Source of the DNA: Pseudomonadota bacterium | Lineage (GTDB): Bacteria; Pseudomonadota; Gammaproteobacteria; Steroidobacterales; Steroidobacteraceae | DNA: 22,896 bases | Direction: 5' to 3' | NCBI GenBank assembly: GCA_023433705.1 | Contig: JAEYUC010000075.1 | Coordinates: 1 to 22,896, forward strand | In this document: positions 1 to 6,917 of the stretch, one piece after another | How positions within the stretch are numbered: position 1 is the first letter of the stretch | Layout of the letters: each line of letters begins with the position of its first letter | Program-made: the position numbers and the translations under genes | The notes under the pieces: model-generated | The model's input: the letters and a program-made list of their open reading frames with translations, nothing else | Database searches by the model: none | What the model was told of the DNA's origin: nothing

Positions 1-17
1 GCGTAGCGCAGCTCCAT
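1..17 (-). CDS. Start of a truncated unknown gene (5' end only)
   Basis: On the minus strand an ATG at 17 opens a frame reading MELRYA before the window ends. A GGAG motif (complement of 26-29) sits 8 nt upstream, which is good ribosome-binding spacing. The start lies about 30 bp downstream of the hydrolase stop on the same strand, so the two could be co-transcribed. Six residues are too few to assign a family. Confidence 0.35.
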
Positions 18-48
18 CCCGCTAACTCCGCGATTTCTCACCCGGCAC

Positions 49-1008
49 CTACCGGCCGCTCAGCGCCCAGGCGCGTACGAGTTCAGGCCAGGCGGCCGAG
101 TCGAGTCTCGCCACGCCGCGCATGCCGAAACCGTGGCCACCGCGATCGAACAGGTGCAGCGCGCTCGGAACTCCGGCCTTGCGCAATGCGGAGTACATCA
201 GGAGGGAGTTCTCGGGCTCGACCGCGGTATCGTCCGCGGCATGTACCAGCAACGTGCGGGGAGTGGCCGGCGAGACGTTGAGGTCCGGTGAATACCGCGT
301 GAGATCCTCGGCGCGCACGCCTGACTTCATCAACTGTTCCGCCGAGCCCTTGTGCGCGTGGGCGCCCGTCGTCGCGATCACCGGATACATCAGCACCGCG
401 AAATCGGGACGTGCCGGAGCGTCGTCGGTGGCATCGCGCCGCGCGTACGAGAGCCGCGGTTCCGTGACCAGGCGCGCCGTGACATGGCCGCCCGCGGAGA
501 AGCCCATGATGCCCACGCTCGTCGGCCGCGCGCCCTTGATGGAGCGTTCGCGCAGCAGGCGAAGCGCGCGCATCGCATCGTGCACGGGCGCATCGGCGCC
601 CGCGGTCCAGCCGTCGGCGGGCATCCGGTATCGCAGCACGGCCGCGGCAAAGCCGCGCTCGGCGAACCATTCGGCGGACTCGAATCCTTCCTTGTCGATG
701 ACCACGCGCGTGTACGCGCCACCGGGAACGATCAGCAGCGTGATGCCGTTGTACTCGCCCTTGGGCTCGAACAGCGTCATCACGGGACGCGTGACGTGTT
801 GCGCGATCCGGTCGCGCAGCGGTCCGGTCGGCGACCGCTCCAGCAATTCCTCGCGGACCGTCACGCGTTCGCCACCCGGCGCGCCGCCCGGCCATAGTTC
901 GACGACGTTGCCGCCCGGTTCGGGCGTCGGAACGGGCGCGGCCTGGAGCGGGGCAGCGAAGGGCATGACCGAAAGAATGAGCGCATGTACTCGAGCGGGC
1001 AATTTCAT
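49..1008 (-). CDS. Secreted alpha/beta-hydrolase, acetyl-esterase/xylanase-B-like
   Basis: The 319-residue protein begins with a signal peptide (about residues 1-24, ending LQAAP), so it should act in the periplasm or outside the cell. The alpha/beta-hydrolase core is clear. An oxyanion-type PGGAY lies at 95-99, the nucleophile elbow GFSAGG at 169-174 with Ser171, a candidate acid near Asp259/Asp260 in HAADD, and the catalytic His at 292 in GGHGFG. Similar proteins are acetyl-xylan or carbohydrate esterases and BD-FAE-like hydrolases. The substrate cannot be read from the sequence. The ATG at 1008 has no Shine-Dalgarno, but a CATACT element lies 6 nt upstream, which hints at a leaderless transcript. 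It lies downstream of the TonB receptor on the same strand, but a strong hairpin separates them. A joint role in taking up and de-esterifying a carbohydrate is plausible but unproven. Confidence 0.85.
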   Translation of the reverse strand: MKLPARVHALILSVMPFAAPLQAAPVPTPEPGGNVVELWPGGAPGGERVTVREELLERSPTGPLRDRIAQHVTRPVMTLFEPKGEYNGITLLIVPGGAYTRVVIDKEGFESAEWFAERGFAAAVLRYRMPADGWTAGADAPVHDAMRALRLLRERSIKGARPTSVGIMGFSAGGHVTARLVTEPRLSYARRDATDDAPARPDFAVLMYPVIATTGAHAHKGSAEQLMKSGVRAEDLTRYSPDLNVSPATPRTLLVHAADDTAVEPENSLLMYSALRKAGVPSALHLFDRGGHGFGMRGVARLDSAAWPELVRAWALSGR

Positions 1009-1051
1009 GCGCCAAGTATGCCGCGCTTCACCGACGCCTTACCAAACGAAA

Positions 1052-1081
1052 CGGGGACGGAATCTCGCGATTCCGTCCCCG
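1052..1081 (-). terminator. Perfect 13-bp stem hairpin, likely receptor terminator and possible REP-type palindrome
   Basis: CGGGGACGGAATC at 1052-1064 pairs perfectly with GATTCCGTCCCCG at 1069-1081 around a TCGC loop. On the minus strand the stem is followed by the T-rich GTTTCGTTTGG, so it could terminate the receptor transcript about 90 nt after its stop codon. The GGGGACGGAAT core resembles dispersed palindromes of gammaproteobacterial genomes, some of them linked to REP-associated transposases. Membership of such a family is inference. Confidence 0.6.
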
Positions 1082-1108
1082 GTCATCATCCATCGTCCGG
1101 TCGTCCGG

Positions 1109-1145
1109 CCACGCCACGGTCCGTTGCGGAGGAGCCGTGGCGTGG
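1109..1145. repeat. Second inverted repeat downstream of the TonB receptor gene
   Basis: CCACGCCACGG (1109-1119) is perfectly complementary to CCGTGGCGTGG (1135-1145) across a 15-nt loop. The loop itself can form a small TCCG/CGGA stem. It starts 24 bp past the receptor stop codon, between that stop and the 1052-1081 hairpin. No T-run follows on either strand. It may be an mRNA 3'-end stabilising structure or the partner arm of a paired palindromic element. Confidence 0.5.
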
Positions 1146-1168
1146 AGGACTCCCCCGTCTAACTAGTC

Positions 1169-4003
1169 TCAGAACTTGAAGCGTCCACCCAGGAAGTACT
1201 GGCGACCCTGGAAGTGGTAGTACGACAGGCGGTTGCCCACCGAATCCACCCACTGGTCGTCGACCTCGTCGGTCAGGTTCAACGCTTCGAGAGTCAGCGT
1301 GAAGTTGTCGCCGATGGTGTACGAGGACGAGAAGTCGAGATTGAAGGTCTCGGCCGTGCCCTCCACGTCGTTGCCGTTGCGGCCCGGCACCGTCGTCAGG
1401 TAGTCGGAGCGGAAGGCCGCCGCGAGGCGCGCGCTGAACACCTTGTTGTCGAAGTACAGCGTCGCGTTGTACGCGCGCTTCGACAGGCCCGTGAGGTCGG
1501 CGGTGGCCGTCACGGCTCCGGTCGCGTTCAGGTAGTCGATTTCCGACTCCACGCCCGTGTAATTGAGCACGGTGCCGAAGTTGCTCCAGATCCCGGGCAG
1601 GAAACTGAATGGCTGCTGGTAGCTGATCTCGAATCCCTTGAGATCGCCGCCCGGCGTGTTGGCCGGCAAGTTGAACTGCCAGTCCGACGAGGGCGAACAG
1701 CCGGCGACCGCGCCGCAGGCGGCGACAGCGACGCTGTCGGGAAGACCCAGCGGGTTGTCGGTGAACGGCCGGGTCTCGCGGATCGTCTGCACGAAGGACT
1801 CGATGTCCTTGTAGAAGATCGCGGCCGACACCAGCGATTCGGGAGCGAAGTACCACTCCACGGCGAGATCGTAAGCCTTGGCGCGGAACGGCTCGAGCTG
1901 CGGATTGCCGGCGGTGACCGTCCGGTTGTTGCCCGACACGCTCACGGCGGCGCCCGGATTCAGGTTGCCGAGATTCGGCCGCGTCATCACCTTCGCGGCG
2001 CCGAGGCGCAGCAGCAGCGAGTCGCTGACGTCGTACACGAGGTTCAACGAGGGCAGCGTGTCCGAGTAGTCGTGCTCGACGGTGACCAGCAGCGGCGCGC
2101 CGCTCGTGAACGTGTAGCCCTTCGAGGTCAGGTCCGTCTTCACGTAGCGTACGCCGACGTTTCCGCGCAGCGATTGATCGCCCAGCGGGATGTTGAAGTC
2201 ACCCTGGATGTACGCGCCCTTGTCGTCTTCTTCGATCTCGTTGTTGTTGCCCAGCGAAGGCTCGATGCCCATCGGGTACAGCGACGGATTGTCGAGATCG
2301 AGCGCGTCGACCGCGGTCCGGTAGTCAGGAACCAGCCAGGTGGTATCGGTTCCGGACGGGATGCCGAGACCGCTGCGCATGGACACCAGGCGGCTGTACG
2401 AGGAGATTGCTGCGCCGCCGACAGCGGCGGGAATCACGCCTTCCTGGTTGCCGGTCGTGCCGTTCGAACGGCGCATCTCGGTCGACTTGAAGACGTAGTT
2501 CTTCCACTGCGGACCGAACTTGAGCGAGAACGAATCCGAGGCGTTCCACTCGAGATCGATCGACGCGGTCCGGAAGCTGTTGATCGTGCTCTGCGGACGC
2601 ATGCGGATCTGCGTCAGCTGCCAGGTGGCGGGATTCGTGACATCGGCGGTGCCGTAGCTGAACTGCGGCAGGCGGCTGTTCTGGCGATAGTCGTAGCTGT
2701 AGCCGTCGACGTTGTTCGCGTCGAACAGCAGCGTGGTCTGTACCGGGTTGTCGTGGTTCGCTTCGGCGAAGCCGACCCGCGCCGTCGCGCCGAACGCATC
2801 GCCGAATTCGTGGCTGCCTTCCAGCGTGAGCTGCGTGAACTCGGTCTTCAGCGAGTCGAAGCGCGCCTCCGAGCGGATGTCCACGTCATTGAAGACGCCG
2901 TAGACCAGCGTATTGGTGTCGTCGATGAATGCGTCGACGACATTCACGTCCTGGATGCCGCTGCCACCCGTGGTGCTGAACACGGGGGTCTCGAGAAACA
3001 TCTCTTCGCGCGTGGCATCGAACTTCGCGTACAGCGCGTCGAGCGTGATCGTCGTGGAGTCGCTGGGCGCGAACTGCAAAGCGGCGGTCACGCCGATGCG
3101 TTCCTGTTCGTGCTGGTATTTGTCGTAGCGCGGAATGCGCGGGCGGAACGCATTGTTGATCTGCGCCGGCGTCAGCGTGCCGGTGTAAGCGGGATCCATG
3201 GGACCAAAGCAGCCGCTGCCCGGGCAGGTGCCGGAGTTCTGCCAGCGCACCGTGCTCGCGCCTTCGTCGGCGAGCTCACGTTTCGTGTACGCCACCGAGA
3301 ACAACGCGCCGAAGCGGCCGTCCGCGAACGTGTTGCTGATCAGGAATGCGCCGCGCGGATCCATGCTGGAGTTCAGGTCGTTGTAGCCGAGCTGCGCGGA
3401 GCCCGCGATCGTGAGGCCGTCGTAATCGAACGGGCGCCCGGTGCGCAGATCGACCGTCGCGCCGAGCGAACCTTCCTCGGTTTCCGCCGCGGCCGTCTTG
3501 CGCACGGTGATGTTGCTGAACAGCTCCGACGCGAAAGTGTTGAAGTCGAAGTTGCGTCCGCGGTTCGTGCCGCCGGCCGCGTCGGTGCTGCCGTTCGCGC
3601 TCATCGCTTCGACGCCGTTGATGCGCACTCGCGTGAACTGCGGCCCCAGGCCGCGAACGGAGATCTGCCGGCCTTCGCCCGCGTCGCGCGCGATGACCAC
3701 GCCCGGAATGCGCTGCAGCGATTCGGCGAGGTTGAGGTCCGGGAAATCCGCGATGTCCTCGGCGACGATCATGTCGATCGCACCGACTTGTTCCTGCTTC
3801 GCTTCGAGGGCCTTGTCGAGGCTCGCCCGGAAACCGGTTACCACGATCTCGTCGACGTTCTCCGCGCCCTGAGCGCTGACATTCGCGGAAGCGTCCTGTG
3901 CGACCGCCCCATTGCTGAAGCCCAGCAGCGCGGTGGCTGCGGTCAGCGCCGTGGCGGTGGAAATTCCTGCTCTTTTATCGGCGATTTTTTGCGACTTGGA
4001 CAT
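1169..4003 (-). CDS. TonB-dependent outer-membrane receptor, Xanthomonas/Caulobacter type
   Basis: This 944-residue protein should be an outer-membrane beta-barrel importer energised by TonB-ExbBD. A signal peptide ends near AVAQ (residue 36). A TonB box DEIVVTG lies at 51-57. The plug follows, with the family-typical stretches FPDLNLAESLQRIPGV (about 87-102), ISVRGLGPQFTRVRINGVEA (about 114-133) and a VRKTAAAETEEGSLGATVDL segment. The long barrel ends in the sorting-type terminal Phe (GGRFKF). The pattern fits the receptor subfamily expanded in Xanthomonas and Caulobacter, many members of which import plant or algal oligosaccharides; the ligand here is unknown. The ATG at 4003 is chosen for its strong GGAGGGG ribosome-binding site. 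A LacI-like palindrome lies over the probable promoter and a hairpin follows the gene, so it looks separately regulated. No SusD or inner-membrane sugar transporter is visible nearby. Confidence 0.95.
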   Translation of the reverse strand: MSKSQKIADKRAGISTATALTAATALLGFSNGAVAQDASANVSAQGAENVDEIVVTGFRASLDKALEAKQEQVGAIDMIVAEDIADFPDLNLAESLQRIPGVVIARDAGEGRQISVRGLGPQFTRVRINGVEAMSANGSTDAAGGTNRGRNFDFNTFASELFSNITVRKTAAAETEEGSLGATVDLRTGRPFDYDGLTIAGSAQLGYNDLNSSMDPRGAFLISNTFADGRFGALFSVAYTKRELADEGASTVRWQNSGTCPGSGCFGPMDPAYTGTLTPAQINNAFRPRIPRYDKYQHEQERIGVTAALQFAPSDSTTITLDALYAKFDATREEMFLETPVFSTTGGSGIQDVNVVDAFIDDTNTLVYGVFNDVDIRSEARFDSLKTEFTQLTLEGSHEFGDAFGATARVGFAEANHDNPVQTTLLFDANNVDGYSYDYRQNSRLPQFSYGTADVTNPATWQLTQIRMRPQSTINSFRTASIDLEWNASDSFSLKFGPQWKNYVFKSTEMRRSNGTTGNQEGVIPAAVGGAAISSYSRLVSMRSGLGIPSGTDTTWLVPDYRTAVDALDLDNPSLYPMGIEPSLGNNNEIEEDDKGAYIQGDFNIPLGDQSLRGNVGVRYVKTDLTSKGYTFTSGAPLLVTVEHDYSDTLPSLNLVYDVSDSLLLRLGAAKVMTRPNLGNLNPGAAVSVSGNNRTVTAGNPQLEPFRAKAYDLAVEWYFAPESLVSAAIFYKDIESFVQTIRETRPFTDNPLGLPDSVAVAACGAVAGCSPSSDWQFNLPANTPGGDLKGFEISYQQPFSFLPGIWSNFGTVLNYTGVESEIDYLNATGAVTATADLTGLSKRAYNATLYFDNKVFSARLAAAFRSDYLTTVPGRNGNDVEGTAETFNLDFSSSYTIGDNFTLTLEALNLTDEVDDQWVDSVGNRLSYYHFQGRQYFLGGRFKF

Positions 4004-4096
4004 GTTGGGCCCCTCCGGAGGCGCGCGTGTCGATGACGCACCCCCAACAATTTGACGACTGGCTCGTGCACCCGTACGCGGGCGTCACGGTTGCGC

Positions 4097-4126
4097 TTTA
4101 TCCCACAGAAATGACACCGGTGACAA
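4097..4126 (-). promoter_or_regulatory. Candidate sigma70 promoter of the TonB receptor gene
   Basis: On the minus strand TTGTCA (complement of 4121-4126, 5 of 6 matches to the -35 consensus) is separated by 18 bp from GATAAA (complement of 4097-4102, 4 of 6 matches to -10). Transcription would begin near 4090, giving a leader of roughly 85-90 nt that ends with a strong ribosome-binding site before the ATG at 4003. The overlap with the palindrome at 4112-4125 suggests control by repression. Confidence 0.4.
4112..4125. promoter_or_regulatory. LacI-family-like operator palindrome
   Basis: TGACACCGGTGACA is a 14-bp palindrome with 12 of 14 positions symmetric and a central CpG, the usual form of LacI/GalR-family operators. 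It covers most of the -35 box and the adjacent spacer of the candidate receptor promoter. A bound repressor would be expected to block transcription. No LacI-type regulator is encoded in this window, so the regulator would be elsewhere. Confidence 0.45.
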
Positions 4127-4390
4127 CCAGGTCGGCCGGTGGTCTCGGAACCCTCTGTTTTCGCTCGCATATCTAGCAACCCGTCGGTGGATGGCTGGAC
4201 TGCCCGCTCACCAGAATGTGTCTTGGGCGCTACGCGTCGGCCGGGCTTCCGCGCCCGTGTTATCGCTCACAGTGACACACGGAACTCGCAGGGGGTCGGT
4301 CGGTTCCGGCCGGCAAACTACCCGCCTCCTACAGCGGGACCGTCTTGCGGCGACTGTGCCCAGGCGCCCGCGGACGGGCACATTCACAGG

Positions 4391-5200
4391 ATGAGAATCC
4401 CGCTGTTGTTCATCGCCGTCGCCTCGCTGTCACTAGTTAGCGCTTGCGAATCCGTGCGCACCACGAGCGCGGGCGAGGTCGGAGTCGAGCGCAAGCAGAA
4501 GATGCTCGTGCCGCCCGAGACGATCGAGCAGGGCGCGGCGCAGGCTTACGACGCGGAGCTCAAGACCGCGCGCGACAAGGGCGTACTGAACACCGACCAG
4601 GCGCAGCTCGCGCGCGTGACGGCGATTTCGAAACGGCTGGTCGCCGCGACTCCGACGTTCCGGCAGGACGCTCCTTCGTGGAACTGGCAGTTCAACGTGC
4701 AGAAGACGCCCGAGCTGAACGCCTATTGCATGCCGGGCGGGCGCATCATGGTGTACAGCGGTCTCATCGAGAAGCTGGAGCTGACGGACGCGGAGCTCGC
4801 CACGGTGCTCGCGCACGAAGTGGCGCATGCGCTGCGCGAGCACACGCGCGAGCGCGTCTCGCGCGCCTATGCGCAGCAGCTCGTGTTGTCGGGAGCCGCT
4901 GCCGTGGCCGGCGTCAGCGAGGCCACAGCCAACATGGCGGGCATGGTCGCGGAGGTCACGTTCCAGCTCCCGTTCAGCCGCGACCAGGAGTCCGAGGCGG
5001 ACCAGATCGGGCTCGAGCTCATGGCGCGCGCGGGCTACGACCCGAACGCCGCGCTGAGTCTCTGGAAGAAGATGGCGGCCGCGGAAAGTTCGGGCACGCC
5101 GAAGTTCCTGAGTACGCACCCTTCGCCCAAGGATCGCATCCAGGACATCGAGAAACTCCTGCCGCGCGTGTTGCCGCTGTACGCGCAGCACAAGCGCTGA
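4391..5200 (+). CDS. M48-family zinc metalloprotease lipoprotein (LoiP/YcaL-like)
   Basis: The 269-residue protein starts at the ATG that yields a lipoprotein signal, MRIPLLFIAVASLSLVSAC, with Cys19 as the predicted lipidated residue. The frame is open further upstream, but that would bury the signal. The zinc site is HEVAH at 142-146, with the third ligand probably Glu202 in ESEAD. The conserved NAYCMPGGRIMVYSGL stretch (110-125) and a C-terminal STHPSPKDRI (241-250) match the M48 lipoproteins. Length and order resemble E. coli LoiP and YcaL (about 250 residues), periplasmic proteases of envelope quality control. Glu20 at position +2 favours outer-membrane sorting. The ribosome-binding site is weak. 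It is convergent with the receiver gene, with six bases between the stop codons. Confidence 0.9.
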   Translation: MRIPLLFIAVASLSLVSACESVRTTSAGEVGVERKQKMLVPPETIEQGAAQAYDAELKTARDKGVLNTDQAQLARVTAISKRLVAATPTFRQDAPSWNWQFNVQKTPELNAYCMPGGRIMVYSGLIEKLELTDAELATVLAHEVAHALREHTRERVSRAYAQQLVLSGAAAVAGVSEATANMAGMVAEVTFQLPFSRDQESEADQIGLELMARAGYDPNAALSLWKKMAAAESSGTPKFLSTHPSPKDRIQDIEKLLPRVLPLYAQHKR

Positions 5201-5206
5201 AGCAAC

Positions 5207-5659
5207 TCAATTGTGCGCGGTGGCGGCGACGGCGCGCCGGAACGCGACCAGCGCGGGTAATGCGGCGAGCAGCGTCTCGGGATTGAGCGGCTTCTGGGCG
5301 AGCCACACGGGTGCGCTCGCGAGCCAGGGAACTTCCGCGTTGGCGAGATCTCCGGTCAGGATGATCGTCGGCACCGCATGCCCTAACAACCTTGCGAGAT
5401 CTTCCGCGACCTCGGTGCCCGTCATGCCGCTGCCCAGGTGGTAGTCGGCGATGAGCACGTCGAGCCGGCCGCGCAGGGATTCAGCGAGCGCCAGCGCCTG
5501 TTCGCCGGTGGCCGCCTCGCGGGTCTCGTATCCCGCCGTGCGTAACAGCATCGCGGTGGAGCGCCGCATGGCTTCATCGTCGTCGACGTGCAGTATCACG
5601 CCCTGGGCGGCAACCTGCGGATCGAACAGCGGAATGACGGTTGCGGCTTGCGCGGACAT
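5207..5659 (-). CDS. Single-domain response regulator (receiver only)
   Basis: With the ATG at 5659 the protein has 150 residues and consists of one receiver domain. The acidic cluster is Asp26-28, the phospho-acceptor Asp72 in IADYHL, the switch Thr102 in ILTGD and the conserved Lys123 in QKPL. All catalytic residues are present, so it should accept phosphate. There is no output domain, as in CheY- or Spo0F-like shuttles or phosphate sinks. An AGGAG about 10 nt before ATG 5659 decides the start; an in-frame ATG at 5677 would include that AGGAG in the coding sequence. It sits in a minus-strand series after the FixL/FixJ genes and a degenerate receiver, so the FixL-like kinase is a natural partner. 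That link is inferred from position only. Confidence 0.85.
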   Translation of the reverse strand: MSAQAATVIPLFDPQVAAQGVILHVDDDEAMRRSTAMLLRTAGYETREAATGEQALALAESLRGRLDVLIADYHLGSGMTGTEVAEDLARLLGHAVPTIILTGDLANAEVPWLASAPVWLAQKPLNPETLLAALPALVAFRRAVAATAHN

Positions 5660-5695
5660 GTTCGTTGCGCTCCTCATGATGTGCTCATTGTTCAC

Positions 5696-5717
5696 GAGGC
5701 GCACCTGTCCGCGCCTC
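5696..5717. repeat. Dyad in the leader of the single-domain receiver gene
   Basis: GAGGCGC (5696-5702) and GCGCCTC (5711-5717) form a perfect 7-bp inverted repeat with an 8-nt spacer, about 37 nt upstream of the receiver's start. No U-run follows on the minus strand, so it does not look like a terminator. It could be a regulator-binding dyad or a leader hairpin. The 163-bp gap that contains it holds no other gene I can support. Confidence 0.35.
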
Positions 5718-5822
5718 AGGGGATTTACGGATATCGCGGCTCGATGACGTCGAGACTCGTTCGCGTAATCGTCGCGCGCGAACGTGACGGTCTCGTGTCC
5801 GATTGCGCCTGGCGGCGCGCGG

Positions 5823-6233
5823 TCAGCGCGTCGCGCGCGTGACCTCTTCGCAGAGCATCGCGTACGAAGGCGGAATCTCGATGACGGCCGTCGCGCCGTG
5901 CCGCATCGCCGACACGGCTTCCGCCATGTCATCGGGATCGGTGATGACAAATATCGGCAGATTGCGATGTCGGCCACGAGCCTCCTGCAGGAACTCGTCG
6001 ACGGCCTCCTCCTGGAGGTCGTCCGCGATCACGAGGCAGCCGGCGTTGTCGGCGCTCGACTCCGCGAGCGCGGACTCGAGCGTGGTGGGCCACACGACGT
6101 TCTCGAATCCGCTCAGCGCGCGCAGCACTTCGCGTGTCCGCTGTGAGGATTGTCCGGCGACGATGATGGTGCGCGCGCCGTTGGAACCGCCATCGTGCGC
6201 GGCGCCGTCTGCTTTTTCTTCCGAACCGGCCAT
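5823..6233 (-). CDS. Degenerate receiver (pseudo-receiver) protein
   Basis: The 136-residue protein has a polar N-terminus (1-20) and then a receiver-like fold. TIIVAG (22-27) matches strand 1, GCLVIADD (65-72) strand 3, and LPIFVITDPDDMAEAVSAMRHGATAVIEIPP (92-122) follows the FixJ pattern of strand 4 to strand 5. Key residues are altered. The acidic pair after strand 1 is replaced by Ala-Gly-Gln (26-28). The phospho-Asp position aligns with Ala70, with Asp71 and Asp72 just after. The conserved Lys is replaced by Ile120, while Thr98 remains. It has no output domain. It is best read as a phosphorylation-independent receiver, perhaps a decoy or connector for the FixL/FixJ pair. It begins 69 bp after fixJ, behind a possible FixJ-type site. 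Confidence 0.75.
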   Translation of the reverse strand: MAGSEEKADGAAHDGGSNGARTIIVAGQSSQRTREVLRALSGFENVVWPTTLESALAESSADNAGCLVIADDLQEEAVDEFLQEARGRHRNLPIFVITDPDDMAEAVSAMRHGATAVIEIPPSYAMLCEEVTRATR

Positions 6234-6270
6234 CGCGGCGCGGAGTCTTGCACCGCCGCGAGAATGGATA

Positions 6271-6280
6271 AATACGTACT
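6271..6280. promoter_or_regulatory. Possible FixJ/LuxR-type binding site (TACGTA)
   Basis: TACGTA at 6273-6278, flanked as AA-A.TACGTA.TT with one asymmetric pair, lies about 40 bp upstream of the pseudo-receiver start in the 69-bp gap after fixJ. NarL/FixJ-family regulators often bind short GTA/TAC half-sites. A single site is weak evidence. Confidence 0.3.
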
Positions 6281-6302
6281 TTTTCCCTGCCGACCCGAGG
6301 CC

Positions 6303-6917
6303 CTAAGGTGGGGCAACCGTCATCATCATCCGCACCAGTTCAGCGAGCGACGACGCCTCCATTTTCTGCATGACGTGTGCGCGGTGAATCTCGACGGTCC
6401 GCTGACTGACACCGAGATCGCTCGCGACCATCTTGTTTGCCTTGCCTTGGGTCACGAGTTCGAGGACCTCGCGTTCGCGCGGACTCAGCGACGCGAGTCG
6501 CTCGCGGATCCGGTCCGTGTGGCGCAGCCGCGCGCGGTTTTCCGTGTCGCGCGCCAGCGCGCGCTGCACGCGGTCGAGCAGGTCCTGGTCGCGGAACGGC
6601 TTCTGCAGGAAATCGAAGGCGCCGTGTTGCATGGCCTCGACCGCCATCGGGATGTCGCCGTTGCCGGTGATGAAGATCACCGGGATGGTCGCCCCGCGCA
6701 TGTTCAGTTCCTGCTGCAGTTCGAGGCCGCTCATTCCGGGCATGCGCACGTCCAGCAGCAGACAGCCTCCCTGGTTCGCGTCGAATCGCCCGAGATACTC
6801 CTGGGCGGACTCCGCGACTTCCGAGTGGATGCCGGCGGATTTGAGGAGCAATCGCAACGAGTTGCGCACCGCGTCATCGTCGTCGACCACGATCACCGTT
6901 TGTGGCGAGTCTTTCAT
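6303..6917 (-). CDS. fixJ: FixJ-family response regulator (receiver plus LuxR HTH)
   Basis: This 204-residue protein is a full FixJ-type transcriptional regulator. The receiver domain (about 6-120) has Asp12-14, phospho-acceptor Asp56 in LLLDVRMPGMSG, Thr84 in IFITGNGD and Lys106 in FLQKPF. After a linker comes a LuxR-type helix-turn-helix: LSPREREVLELV (144-155), then the recognition region GVSQRTVEIHRAHVMQKM (169-186). Length and motifs match FixJ, TodT and StyR relatives. Its start codon overlaps the stop of the upstream kinase in an ATGA, so the two are translationally coupled and surely cognate. The kinase would phosphorylate Asp56 and release DNA binding. The exact orthology to rhizobial FixJ is by resemblance only. 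Confidence 0.92.
   Translation of the reverse strand: MKDSPQTVIVVDDDDAVRNSLRLLLKSAGIHSEVAESAQEYLGRFDANQGGCLLLDVRMPGMSGLELQQELNMRGATIPVIFITGNGDIPMAVEAMQHGAFDFLQKPFRDQDLLDRVQRALARDTENRARLRHTDRIRERLASLSPREREVLELVTQGKANKMVASDLGVSQRTVEIHRAHVMQKMEASSLAELVRMMMTVAPP

Larger units (their letters stand above)
4004..4390. other. 387-bp divergent intergenic region
   Basis: This gap separates the minus-strand TonB receptor from the plus-strand M48 lipoprotein. Its left third holds the receptor's ribosome-binding site, a candidate promoter and a LacI-like palindrome. In the right two thirds I see no convincing promoter, RNA gene or repeat. The protease frame stays open back to about 4139, but that stretch does not look like coding sequence and would place the lipoprotein signal far inside the protein. 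Confidence 0.6.

Noticed and set aside
1214..4036. A 940-codon open frame on the plus strand opposite the TonB receptor
   Set aside because: It is antisense to a receptor with intact signal peptide, TonB box, plug and barrel motifs. Its product is Arg/Val/Ala-rich with no recognisable domain, as expected from a GC-rich shadow frame.
4139..4390. N-terminal extension of the M48 protease to an upstream ATG
   Set aside because: It would put the lipoprotein signal with lipid Cys more than 100 residues into the protein.
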